Source of the DNA: Thermostichus sp047461615
GTDB taxonomy: Bacteria > Cyanobacteriota > Cyanobacteriia > Thermostichales > Thermostichaceae
DNA: 64,000 nucleotides
Assembly (NCBI RefSeq): GCF_047461615.1
Contig: NZ_JANSHI010000010.1
Span: forward strand, 1-64,000
Reading direction: 5' to 3'
Both the position numbers and the translations under genes were made by a program. The notes under the pieces were generated by a model. That model was given only the letters and a program-made list of their open reading frames with translations, ran no database searches and was not told the origin of the DNA. Positions 26,644-35,243 of the stretch are shown one piece after another (within the stretch, counting starts at the first letter, position 1; each line of letters begins with the position of its first letter).

Positions 26644-27762
26644 TTACACCCGTGGCAGGACGGGGCTGGAGCTGGTCACGTCAGTGGTGGTGAGGGCCAC
26701 CAGCAGGGCTTCGGGGCTAACAGGGAAGGGTAGGTGGTGGATATCCGATCCCGGCTGGCAGGCCACTTGGGCAGCGTGCAGCAGCTCGGCGGATCCCAGG
26801 TGATCTAGCTGTAGATCCCGCAAGTTCAGGGGAAGTCCCACCTGGCGGTAGAACTCCAGCAACTGAGTGCGGGCCGCCAGCGCCAACTGGCTTCCCTGCA
26901 AGATCTCTTCCAGGCGGAGCTGGGCCAAGATGCCAAAAGCCACTTTCTCCCCGTGCAGGGTGGCCCGGTGCCCCCTCAGATGAGTAAGGCCATTGTGGAC
27001 AGCGTGGGCGGCCACGGTGCGACACTTGGCCCCTCCCAAGCCGCCGACGATCCCCGCTAGGCAAATGCAGGCATCCACCACTTGCTTCCAAGCTGTTCCG
27101 CCCGGCTCCCTCAAGGCCGCCAAGGATTGCTGGAACAGCAGATCCCGCAGGACACGGGCTTGTTGCACAGCAGCAATCACCAAGGCATCTTCCGAGTTGC
27201 CACTGCTTACAGAAGACTCGTACCACTTGGCCAAGGCATCTCCGATCCCAGCCACTAGCGTGCGCGCTGGGGCTTGCAGAATGAGCTCGTAGTCCAGGAT
27301 CAGGGCATCGGGAGCTTGATCCAAGGCCACATCCCGCTGAAAGGCGCCTGCATCGGAGTAGATGTTGGACAGGGCACTCCAGGCGGCACAGGTGGCGGCA
27401 GAGGTGGGCACCGTTACCACTGGAATCTTCAAACGATGGGCCACCAGCTTGGCCGTGTCCAGGGCCTTGCCGCCTCCTACCCCCAAAATGCCGGTTACCG
27501 ATTCTGCTGTGGCCAGTGCCTGCAGGCGAGCCAGCTCCGACTCACTGCAGTCAACCCCGTAGGTAGTCCAGTAAACCTGGACGGCGGGATCCCGAGCAAA
27601 ATTGCGCTTCAGGGGCAGCTCTGCCACGGCCAGGGATCGCTCCCCCCCAATGACCAACACCCGGGATCCCAGAACCGTCAGAGGTACAGTCCCCAGAATG
27701 CCCCTGCCCCGGTACAGGCGGGCCGGCGCCGGGATGGCTAGGTCAAATTCACAAGTTCTCAT
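26644..27762 (-). CDS. iron-containing / glycerol dehydrogenase-like alcohol dehydrogenase
   Basis: 372 aa from the ATG at 27762 (the frame goes to a TTG at 27777). The NAD-binding GVGGGKALDTAKL and TVPTSAATCAAWSALSN match the GldA branch of the iron-dependent dehydrogenases. Metal ligands are the Asp in GIGDALAKWYES and His residues in AHAVHNGLTHL and LHGEKVAFG. Substrate could be glycerol, glycerol-1-phosphate or another polyol; sequence alone does not decide. The gene is convergent with the DMT transporter and nearly touches it. Confidence 0.88.
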   Translation of the reverse strand: MRTCEFDLAIPAPARLYRGRGILGTVPLTVLGSRVLVIGGERSLAVAELPLKRNFARDPAVQVYWTTYGVDCSESELARLQALATAESVTGILGVGGGKALDTAKLVAHRLKIPVVTVPTSAATCAAWSALSNIYSDAGAFQRDVALDQAPDALILDYELILQAPARTLVAGIGDALAKWYESSVSSGNSEDALVIAAVQQARVLRDLLFQQSLAALREPGGTAWKQVVDACICLAGIVGGLGGAKCRTVAAHAVHNGLTHLRGHRATLHGEKVAFGILAQLRLEEILQGSQLALAARTQLLEFYRQVGLPLNLRDLQLDHLGSAELLHAAQVACQPGSDIHHLPFPVSPEALLVALTTTDVTSSSPVLPRV

Positions 27763-27940
27763 TCCCAAAAGGGGCAATTACAGACTACGATTCTAGCCGC
27801 AAGTTCTGCCTTTCCCACCTCAGGTGTAGTCACGGGCAGGCCTCGCCTGCTTAGAAGGGGTTGAAGGGAGGGTCTGCTATCACAAATCTTTGCCAGCAGT
27901 CAACTACGAGTGGTGGTAACCCCCCAACAGATTGGGTAGT

Positions 27941-29101
27941 ATGCGTCTAGCAGTGGCGCAGAGGGTGGGGTTTCCCAGCGTGTTCGGCTTCTTTGGCGGT
28001 TTCAAAGCCCAAACCATGCTTGGGGTGGAGATTAACCCCGAGCGCATCGCCGTCGCCCAACTCAAAAAGCAGGGTAGTGGCCGCTATCGGCTGGCTCACT
28101 ACCACAGCGTGGCAATGCCCGAGGGGGCAATGGCCGAGGGGCGCATCCTCGATCCCAACACCGTTGGCCTGAGCTTGGCTAAATTGCTCAGCGAGTACAA
28201 GGTGCCCACCAACTTGCCGGTGGCAACCGCGGTGCCGGCGCGGGAGGCCATTGTTCGCCTCCTTCGCCTACCGGCTGATCTGCCTGCCGATGAACTGCGG
28301 CGGGTGGTTTTGGAGCAGGAGGCGGAACTCTACATCCCCTACCCGCGGGATCAGGCGGATGTGGACTACCAACCCCTGGGCCTTGACCTTTCCCAGGATG
28401 GCATTGAGCGCATCGAGGTGCTGCTGGTGGCAATCCCCAAGGAGGTGGTGGACAACTACCTGGCGGTGCTGCAAGCAGCCAACTTGAAAGCGCGCTGTGT
28501 GGAGCTGGCCAGCTTCTCCCTCATTCGCACCATCCGCGACCAGCTCCTCCAGTACAGCCCTCAAGAGGCAGTGTTGCTCAGCTCCATCGGCTACGACAGC
28601 AGCGAGATCAGCATCTTGGTCAACGGCATCCCCCAATTTACCCGCACGGTTAACATCGGCACCGTCCACATGCGGCAGGTGCTGACCCAGTCTCTCAGTT
28701 TGCCCTTCAGTCGCACTGGCGAGCTGTTGCGAACTCTGAGGTTACCCCTGCTCAACCCCAACGAGGTTTTGCTTGGCGGTGGGCAGGCGGTTTCCAGCAA
28801 CCCAGGCGTGGCCGCAGTGGCGCGTGTTGTTACCGACTTGGCCGATGAGCTGAAGCGCTCCATTGACTTCTTCACAAGCACGGAAAGCAACTTCCCGGTG
28901 GTGAAGGTCTTTCTGGCCGGCTCCGGGGCCACTATCGGCCAGGTGGATGCTTTCCTATCTCAGTCGTTGGGCATGGCTGTAGAGCTGGCGGATCCTTTTG
29001 GCAACATCCTTGTGCCGGATGCCATCGAGGTGCCTCTAGAGGAGCGCCCGGCGATGGGAGTAGCTCTGGGTCTGGCCATGCGGGAAGCCGGCAAGGGATG
29101 A
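27941..29101 (+). CDS. pilM: type IV pilus assembly protein PilM
   Basis: About 386 aa from the ATG at 27941 (a TTG at 27932 is the other option). PilM is an actin-like cytosolic ATPase that grips the N-terminus of PilN and sets up the inner-membrane alignment complex. The actin-fold signature is MLGVEINPERIAVAQLKK (near residue 27), with VFLAGSGATIGQVDAFLSQ as the later phosphate/adenosine motif. It is first of the pilM-pilN-pilO-pilQ run, 26 bp before pilN. Confidence 0.95.
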   Translation: MRLAVAQRVGFPSVFGFFGGFKAQTMLGVEINPERIAVAQLKKQGSGRYRLAHYHSVAMPEGAMAEGRILDPNTVGLSLAKLLSEYKVPTNLPVATAVPAREAIVRLLRLPADLPADELRRVVLEQEAELYIPYPRDQADVDYQPLGLDLSQDGIERIEVLLVAIPKEVVDNYLAVLQAANLKARCVELASFSLIRTIRDQLLQYSPQEAVLLSSIGYDSSEISILVNGIPQFTRTVNIGTVHMRQVLTQSLSLPFSRTGELLRTLRLPLLNPNEVLLGGGQAVSSNPGVAAVARVVTDLADELKRSIDFFTSTESNFPVVKVFLAGSGATIGQVDAFLSQSLGMAVELADPFGNILVPDAIEVPLEERPAMGVALGLAMREAGKG

Positions 29102-29127
29102 CCTGCAATACCTAAGCGAGGCGACAG

Positions 29128-29835
29128 ATGTACACCCCAGAGATCAACTTTCTTAAAGAAAGACCGGAAGTTCCCGCCTCCGTCCAGACAGGGGCAGAGG
29201 CAATAGCTGCCCCACCCACTGTCGCAGGAGCGGGGAGCTGGGCCCTGGCCCTTGGCCTGGGGTTTGCTGCGGCTGCCGTGGCCATGGGGGGTTTTTTGTA
29301 CTTCCAGGCCCACTTCTTGCGCCAAAGAGATGCCCTAAGGGCAGAGCGAACCCGCCTCGAAGGGGAACTCAGCACAGCCAATGCCGAGTTAACCCGACTC
29401 CAGGGCCTCAGCCAAGAATTACAAACCATTCGCACCCAGACGGAGGGCTTCCGCTCTTTCCTGGGATCCATCCAGCCCTGGTCAGCCATTTTGGAGGAAG
29501 TGCGGCGCCGGATCCCTGGCCAAGGGGTGTGGATAACCAACATCAGCGCTTCTGGGGACACCGTAAACATACAAGGAGAGGCGCTGGATTTTCCCTTGGT
29601 GAACGACTTTTTGCTCACCTTGCTGGATTCCAACTTCGTAACCAGCGCCGTTCTCAACAGTGCCTCTCGAGCGGAGGGCACACCTGAAACTGAAGCCAGC
29701 GTTGCTTACAGCATAACAGTTACTGTTCGGACTATCGGGGATCCCGACCCAGAGTTTACCCGTGAGCTGGAACAGCGGGGAGCAATAGGCCTAGTTGAAA
29801 AGATCCGTACCTTGCGTCAAGCGGAGGCGAACTGA
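29128..29835 (+). CDS. pilN: type IV pilus assembly protein PilN
   Basis: 235 aa. The short cytosolic N-terminus begins MYTPEINFLKERP, the form of the INLLP motif that fits into PilM. One membrane helix follows (~35-55, WALALGLGFAAAAVAMGGFLYF), then a coiled coil (~60-105) and a periplasmic ferredoxin-like domain (~125-215, GVWITNISASGDTVNIQGEA). Its stop codon overlaps the pilO start by one base, which implies coupled translation and a fixed PilN:PilO ratio. Confidence 0.94.
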   Translation: MYTPEINFLKERPEVPASVQTGAEAIAAPPTVAGAGSWALALGLGFAAAAVAMGGFLYFQAHFLRQRDALRAERTRLEGELSTANAELTRLQGLSQELQTIRTQTEGFRSFLGSIQPWSAILEEVRRRIPGQGVWITNISASGDTVNIQGEALDFPLVNDFLLTLLDSNFVTSAVLNSASRAEGTPETEASVAYSITVTVRTIGDPDPEFTRELEQRGAIGLVEKIRTLRQAEAN

Positions 29836-30587
29836 TGACTGGCTCGCTGGAAAGTTTTCACGATGAACAACTGATGGCACCTCCAGCAGGGCCGCCGGTA
29901 CTGCTGGGTGTCGAGCTAACTCCCATTCGCATTGGACTTCTGATTGGAATCTTGGGTGTGGGCATGGCGGGCTTTCTGGCCTTCACCCAACTCCGTCCTC
30001 TGATCGAAGAAGTGCAAGCCTTGGAAAGAGAGGTGGCCCAAAAAACCAGCCAGTTGCAGGAGGTGCAGGGCCGGGTTGCCAGCCTGCAGGATCTGCCCAA
30101 CCAGATCGAGAGGGCTCGCGGGCAGCAGCAACAGCTCAGCGCTTTGTTTGCTACTCCTGAGAATGCCGACACTCAGCTGATCGATCTCAACCGCCTGGTG
30201 CAGGGGCAACCTAACAGTCAGTTGCTCAGTTTCAGCCCTTCTCCTTTAACGCCGGCTTCTTCGGACAACCCCGAAGTGCCCGCAATCATTGCTCCAGCCA
30301 TCCAGGTGCAGACCACGCGCGTCACAGTGCAGGGTCCCTACGCTGACATTATCAACCTCATGAGAGACATCGAGCGTTTTCGGGCTCTGTTTCGCGTGGG
30401 CAACCTCTCCCTCAATCCCGTTCAAGGGAGGGGGGAGCTGAACGTCGCCTTCGACTTGACCGCCTATTACTACAACAAAGACATTCCCTTGGGTACTGCC
30501 CCTGCGCCCAAAGGACAACCCTCCCCTGCACCAGAACAGCTCGCCCCTACTCAATCTGAACCAGAGCAGCCAGCACCCGGTCAATAG
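29835..30587 (+). CDS. pilO: type IV pilus assembly protein PilO
   Basis: 250 aa. A short N-terminus leads to one membrane helix (~32-52, IGLLIGILGVGMAGFLAF), a coiled coil (~55-105, EEVQALEREVAQKTSQLQEV) and a periplasmic ferredoxin-like domain (~140-215, TTRVTVQGPYADIINLMRD). A Pro/Gln-rich tail ends the protein. PilO dimerises with PilN. No pilP is found between pilO and pilQ, as is normal in cyanobacteria. Confidence 0.93.
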   Translation: MTGSLESFHDEQLMAPPAGPPVLLGVELTPIRIGLLIGILGVGMAGFLAFTQLRPLIEEVQALEREVAQKTSQLQEVQGRVASLQDLPNQIERARGQQQQLSALFATPENADTQLIDLNRLVQGQPNSQLLSFSPSPLTPASSDNPEVPAIIAPAIQVQTTRVTVQGPYADIINLMRDIERFRALFRVGNLSLNPVQGRGELNVAFDLTAYYYNKDIPLGTAPAPKGQPSPAPEQLAPTQSEPEQPAPGQ

Positions 30588-30820
30588 GTCAGCCTGAACC
30601 CTGCTTAGGCTCTGGTGGCTGACAGCGGGTTCTGTCGCAAGGGGCAACCCAGAGGTGAGGGACATCTATCTAGTGTGACTGTAGGGAAGATTGGAGAAAA
30701 AGGCCTCTACAGGTAGTGGCAAAAGCCAAAATTTCGGCTTTGATTAGGGAAGCACGGCCTAGACCTGTGCTGAAGGTCAAGCAGGAACACGCTTGGACAA
30801 GGGAGTGAGGTGTGAGGATA

Positions 30821-32935
30821 ATGAGCCGTCGAGTTGCTTGGGGATGGGCATTGAGCTTGATCCTTTCTCTGCCCCTGTTGGCCGTAGAAAGCCGGCCTGA
30901 TGAGGCTGCTGCCCAACAATTGACCTCCACCCATCCGCAAAGCCTCAGCCGTATCACCGATATTCGGCTAGTGCCCCACGGCAACCGCATGAGACTGGAG
31001 ATCCAAACCACGGGGGGCGCCCGTCCGCAGGTGTTCTTTACCCAACAGGGCCGGTCTTGGATTGGGGATATCGCCAATGCCCAACTGGATAGAGGTCAAG
31101 GCCGCTATCGTCAGGATTCTCCCCTGCCGGGAGTGCGCTTCATCGAAGCCAAGCAAATAGGTAGTGACAGCGTGCGGGTAGAAATTGCCGGCGTTGCGGC
31201 AGCTCCCCAAGGCTTGCTGGCCCAGCGTAGCCCAACGCAGTTAGTCTTCGAGTTTGAGGGCTTGCCCTCTGCCCTGCCAGCTCCTGTAGCTGCAGCGCCC
31301 AGCCAAGAAGTAGTGCCCAATCAACCAGCCTCGCCAACTCGAGCTCAGCCTGGTGCCCCACCGGCAACCCCTGCCTCTTCTCCGGCTGCTCAAAACTCTC
31401 CTTCTCCCCCCGTGGCAGCTGCTACTCCTCAGCCTCTTGCCCAAAACTCCCCCTCTTCCCCGCCAGCTCAGACAGCTCCTACTCCTCAGCCAGCTTCTCC
31501 TAGGCCGGTCATTTCTCAGGTGCCCTCCGTGGGCCAGCTTAACCAACCGCAATTGCCGCCAGGAAGCTTGCCCACTGGATCCCCCTTCCAGGGGAGAGCT
31601 GTGGCCCCTCCTGCTGGAGATATTGCCATCGGCACCATCTTGCCTGATCCTCCTCCGATTGACCTTGGATCCACAGCCAAGATTAGCTTGACCCTAAAGG
31701 ATGCTCCCGTAGGCGATGTGTTGAGCCTGCTGGCGCGGCGAGCAGGGTTGAATGTGGTGCTCAACGATGTCCCGCCCGACTTAACCATCTCTCTGGACGT
31801 GCAAGACTCGCCCTTGCAGGAGACATTCAACTATATCTTGCGGCTGAAACAGTTGCAGGCTCAGCGCCGGGGTCAGACTGTATTCATTGGAAAAACGTTG
31901 CCAGGAGTGGCAGGGGTTCTGGTGCGGAACTACCGCTTGAATCAGGCAGTCGCTACCAAGGAGTTGGTGGAGCGGCTCAAAGGAGTTCTAGACGCCGTTG
32001 CACCAGGTGCTCAATTTTTTGAGGATCCACGCACCAACTCTATTACTGTGATTGGCACGCCACAACAGCAGGATATTGTAGCTGCTCAGATTGCCCAGTT
32101 GGATGTGCGTCGGCGACAGGTTTTGATTTCCCTGAGAGCAGTTGATATTCGCTTGAACAAAAACGAAAGCTTATCAGTTAACTTGGGAGGGGCATCTGGC
32201 AACTTTGCCCTTGGAACCTTGGGAGACGCCGATTTTGGTGGTCAACCGCTCAATCAACCTGCGGGATCCTCGGTAAGCTCTATCGGCCCTGCAAGCCCAT
32301 CAGGATCCATCACGGGAATATTTAACACTCTCAACCGGCTGCAGCAGTCTTTGGCTCTAAGAGTGCAGTCTGCAATACGAAATGGAACTGGAAAAATTCT
32401 AACTGACCCCAAAGTTGTGGTGGCAGATGGCGGATCCAGTCGAATTAGCATTGGAACCAGCGTGCCTGTTAACGTTGAAGTCATCACCATACCCCAGGGC
32501 GAAAACCAGCCTCCAATTACGACTGAGCGTTTGCAGCGAGAGGATGCTGGGGTTATCCTTAACGTCTCAGAAGTTAGGATAGATGACAATGGGTTTGTCA
32601 CCCTGACCATTCAGCCGGAAATTTCTATTCCTATACCCATTCAAGTATTGCAAGGCGGAGACTTTGCAGGCATTCAACTTTTTAACATCGACAAAAGGCG
32701 GCTGGAAGCATCTCAGCTCAGGTTAAGAGATGGGCAAACCTTTATTATTGCTGGCCTCATTCAAGACAGGGACATCGTTAACGTTCAAAAAGTGCCTTTC
32801 CTAGGCGACTTGCCTCTTTTGGGTGCTTTGTTCCGCTCTCAGAGTGTAGATAACGAGCGCAATGAAGTGGTCTTCATGCTAACGCCCTACATTATGGATG
32901 ATAATGTTGCTTTTGGTCTTCCTCCCAATCCGTAA
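30821..32935 (+). CDS. pilQ: type IV pilus secretin PilQ
   Basis: About 704 aa from the ATG at 30821; a GTG at 30812 is also possible. PilQ forms the outer-membrane pore through which the pilus passes. A signal peptide (WALSLILSLPLLAVES) is followed by an AMIN domain (~40-135, cell-wall binding), a long Pro/Ala/Gln linker (~145-265), an STN/N0 region (~280-350), an N1 region (NYRLNQAVATKELVERLKGV) and the secretin gate and barrel (~425-695) with VPFLGDLPLLGALFRSQ near the end. The 225-bp spacer before it may hold its own promoter. The stop codon lies in a tandem 16-bp duplication. Confidence 0.95.
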   Translation: MSRRVAWGWALSLILSLPLLAVESRPDEAAAQQLTSTHPQSLSRITDIRLVPHGNRMRLEIQTTGGARPQVFFTQQGRSWIGDIANAQLDRGQGRYRQDSPLPGVRFIEAKQIGSDSVRVEIAGVAAAPQGLLAQRSPTQLVFEFEGLPSALPAPVAAAPSQEVVPNQPASPTRAQPGAPPATPASSPAAQNSPSPPVAAATPQPLAQNSPSSPPAQTAPTPQPASPRPVISQVPSVGQLNQPQLPPGSLPTGSPFQGRAVAPPAGDIAIGTILPDPPPIDLGSTAKISLTLKDAPVGDVLSLLARRAGLNVVLNDVPPDLTISLDVQDSPLQETFNYILRLKQLQAQRRGQTVFIGKTLPGVAGVLVRNYRLNQAVATKELVERLKGVLDAVAPGAQFFEDPRTNSITVIGTPQQQDIVAAQIAQLDVRRRQVLISLRAVDIRLNKNESLSVNLGGASGNFALGTLGDADFGGQPLNQPAGSSVSSIGPASPSGSITGIFNTLNRLQQSLALRVQSAIRNGTGKILTDPKVVVADGGSSRISIGTSVPVNVEVITIPQGENQPPITTERLQREDAGVILNVSEVRIDDNGFVTLTIQPEISIPIPIQVLQGGDFAGIQLFNIDKRRLEASQLRLRDGQTFIIAGLIQDRDIVNVQKVPFLGDLPLLGALFRSQSVDNERNEVVFMLTPYIMDDNVAFGLPPNP

Positions 32936-32954
32936 AATTCCCAATCCGTAAAAT
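32923..32954 (+). repeat. exact 16-bp tandem duplication at the pilQ stop codon
   Basis: The 16 bases TCCCAATCCGTAAAAT occur twice back to back (32923-32938 and 32939-32954). The TAA stop of pilQ is in the first copy. It looks like a recent slippage event and does not change the protein. Confidence 0.95.
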
Positions 32955-33703
32955 AGGGTTATGCCGAACTGCCAAGTTTCGTGACATCCTCCCAACACTG
33001 ATACTATAGGCACAGCGCAGGACCCATAGCTCCCCACACCCCTCATGAGTTAACTCTCGACAGTCCTGAGTTACTGGCTGCATTAGCTTCGGGATCCGTT
33101 GAGTTGCATTCAGCAGCTAATGGCTTCTTCAAGTGGCCTGGGATCCACCTCGGGCAAGAAGCGCCAATTCCACCTGATTTTCTTGGGGCTGCCCCAGTTG
33201 CACCTCCACATCTCGGCCAAAGAAGCCTTGCATTTTTTTCTGGTAGCTTTCCTGCCATTGTTGAAAGGAAACCTTGGGAGAATAACAGAAGCCCTAAAGT
33301 ATACCGTCCATCCCGCAGTTCTTCTCTACACCCTCTCACCTTGGGCAGCTCCGCCTCTAGAGAGCCCCGTAGGCCGAAAAACTCCAGATATGCGTTGGCC
33401 TCGTAGCTAGTGATGTCGGCGCGGACTCGTTTTTGGAGAAAGCTGGGAGCACCTCCGGAGAAGGGGATGTCAGCGCAGGCCCTAGCTTGACGCTCACGCC
33501 CCCCTCAGCAGCAAAGGGATCCCGGCAACAGGCCGATTGGCAAAGCCCCAACCGTGGGGGCAACTCCAGCCAGCAATACTAAGCATCGCAGGCAAAAAGC
33601 TACCTGAAACCCAGGCTAGCAGGAAATGTAGCGGCGGTGGACTTAACCCCCACTGGGGTGAATAATTACAGAGACGTCCACCTGGTGTGTTGAGGAGTGG
33701 CCT
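32955..33703. other. long intergenic region holding a decayed ORF
   Basis: Apart from the minus-strand remnant at 33129-33530, I see no gene, tRNA or terminator here. The ~170 bp before the decarboxylase start is AT-richer (GGTGAATAATTACAG) and likely holds its promoter. Confidence 0.4.
33129..33530 (-). pseudogene. frameshifted remnant of an unknown protein gene
   Basis: On the minus strand two frames that read like protein join end to end. The upstream part includes IPFSGGAPSFLQKRVRADIT and then SYEANAYLEFFGLRG. The downstream part is GFCYSPKVSFQQWQESYQKK and then MQGFFGRDVEVQLGQPQ, ending in a TGA at 33129-33131. The switch falls near 33285-33300. No intact start is seen upstream. I do not recognise the family. 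Confidence 0.45.
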
Positions 33704-35239
33704 GTGGTTCTATCTCATCTGTCCAGAGCGTCTCATCGCTTGCGCCTGCTGGATCGCAAAGCCCAGGAGCGGGCCCCTCTTTTTGAGGCCATCCGCCACT
33801 ACTGCAGCTTGGATAAGGCTCCCTTTCACACGCCCGGCCATAAGCAGGGACGGGGGATCGCCACCGATTTGCGGGAGTTTTTGGGAGAAAACGTCTTCCG
33901 AGCGGATCTGACGGAGCTGCCGGAGGTGGACAACCTCCACGATCCCGACGGCGTGATCCGGGAGGCGCAGGAGCTAGCCGCAGCGGCCTACGGCGCCGAT
34001 CGCAGTTGGTTTTTGGTCAACGGCTCCACTTGTGGCGTAGAAACCCTGGTGATGGCGGTGTGCGACCCAGGGGACAAGATCCTACTACCGCGCAACTGTC
34101 ACAAGTCGGCCATCGCCGGCGTGATCCTCTCTGGGGCCGTGCCCGTCTACATTGAGCCAGATTTTGACTTGGAGCTGGGCATTGCCCACGGCATCACCCC
34201 TGCCAGCCTGGAGCAAGCCCTGGCCCAGCACCCCGACGCCAAGGGCGTGTTGGTGGTCAGCCCCACCTACTATGGGGTTTGCTGCGACTTAGAAGCGCTG
34301 GCAGCCATTGCCCATGCCCACAACCTGCCTCTGCTAGTGGACGAAGCCCACGGGCCCCACTTTGGCTTTCACCCAGAACTGCCCCTCTCCGCCTTGGAAG
34401 CCGGGGCTGACCTGGTGGTGCAGTCCACCCATAAAGTCATCTCCGGCATGACCCAGGCATCGATGCTGCACCTCAAGGGATCCCGAGTCGATCCCAACCG
34501 AGTCCGCAACATCCTGCAGCTGCTGCAGTCCACCAGCCCTAACTACGTGCTCATGATGTCGCTGGACGTGGCGCGGCGGCAGATGGCCCTGGAAGGGGAA
34601 GTTCTCCTGGGCCAAGCCCTGGCTTTGGCGGATCAGGCCCGCGCCCGCCTCAACCGCATCCCAGGCATCTTCTGCTTCGGCCCGGAGCGCATTGGCTCCA
34701 CTCCCGGCTTTTTCGATCTGGATCGCACCCGCTTGACCGTGACGGTGTCGGGGCTGGGCCTCTTTGGCTTCGACGCCCACGACTGGGTCAACGAGCACTT
34801 CCACGTGCAGCCGGAGATGTCTACCCTGCACAACGTGGTCTTTATTGTTAGCCTCGGCAATACCCAGCGGGATATCGACCGGCTGGTGGAGAGCTTTGCG
34901 GCTTTGTCGAAGTATGCCCAGGGATCCCCGCCTTCCCTGGCAATGGCCGAGAAACTGCGGCGCCTGGCCGAATTGAAACGCCCCCCCCTCCCGCCCCAAC
35001 GGCTCTCGCCGCGGCAGGCCTTTTTTGCCCCCATCGAGCGGATCCCTTTTCAAGAAGCTGTGGGCCGCATCTGTGCCGAAATCATTTCCCCCTACCCGCC
35101 CGGGATCCCCATTTTGGTGCCTGGCGAAGAGGTAACCCAAGAGGCAGTGGACTATCTGCTGCTGGTGCACGAGGCGGGCGGCTTCATCAACGGCCCCGAA
35201 GACGTGCGGCTGCAGACCCTCAAAGTCGTCAAAACCTAG
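33704..35239 (+). CDS. Orn/Lys/Arg decarboxylase family PLP enzyme
   Basis: 511 aa, fold type I PLP enzyme. Motifs include PFHTPGHKQGRG (~45), LVNGSTCGVETLVMAV, NCHKSAIAGVILSG, LVDEAHGPHFGFHPELP and the PLP-binding Lys in VQSTHKVISGMTQASML. The C-terminal domain (~390-505) is complete. Arginine, lysine and ornithine decarboxylases all share this plan, so the substrate is open; arginine decarboxylation for polyamine synthesis is plausible in a cyanobacterium. The GTG start has GAGGAG about 8 bases upstream. It is convergent with the CNNM gene (4-bp gap). Confidence 0.9.
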   Translation: MVLSHLSRASHRLRLLDRKAQERAPLFEAIRHYCSLDKAPFHTPGHKQGRGIATDLREFLGENVFRADLTELPEVDNLHDPDGVIREAQELAAAAYGADRSWFLVNGSTCGVETLVMAVCDPGDKILLPRNCHKSAIAGVILSGAVPVYIEPDFDLELGIAHGITPASLEQALAQHPDAKGVLVVSPTYYGVCCDLEALAAIAHAHNLPLLVDEAHGPHFGFHPELPLSALEAGADLVVQSTHKVISGMTQASMLHLKGSRVDPNRVRNILQLLQSTSPNYVLMMSLDVARRQMALEGEVLLGQALALADQARARLNRIPGIFCFGPERIGSTPGFFDLDRTRLTVTVSGLGLFGFDAHDWVNEHFHVQPEMSTLHNVVFIVSLGNTQRDIDRLVESFAALSKYAQGSPPSLAMAEKLRRLAELKRPPLPPQRLSPRQAFFAPIERIPFQEAVGRICAEIISPYPPGIPILVPGEEVTQEAVDYLLLVHEAGGFINGPEDVRLQTLKVVKT

Positions 35240-35243
35240 CTCC

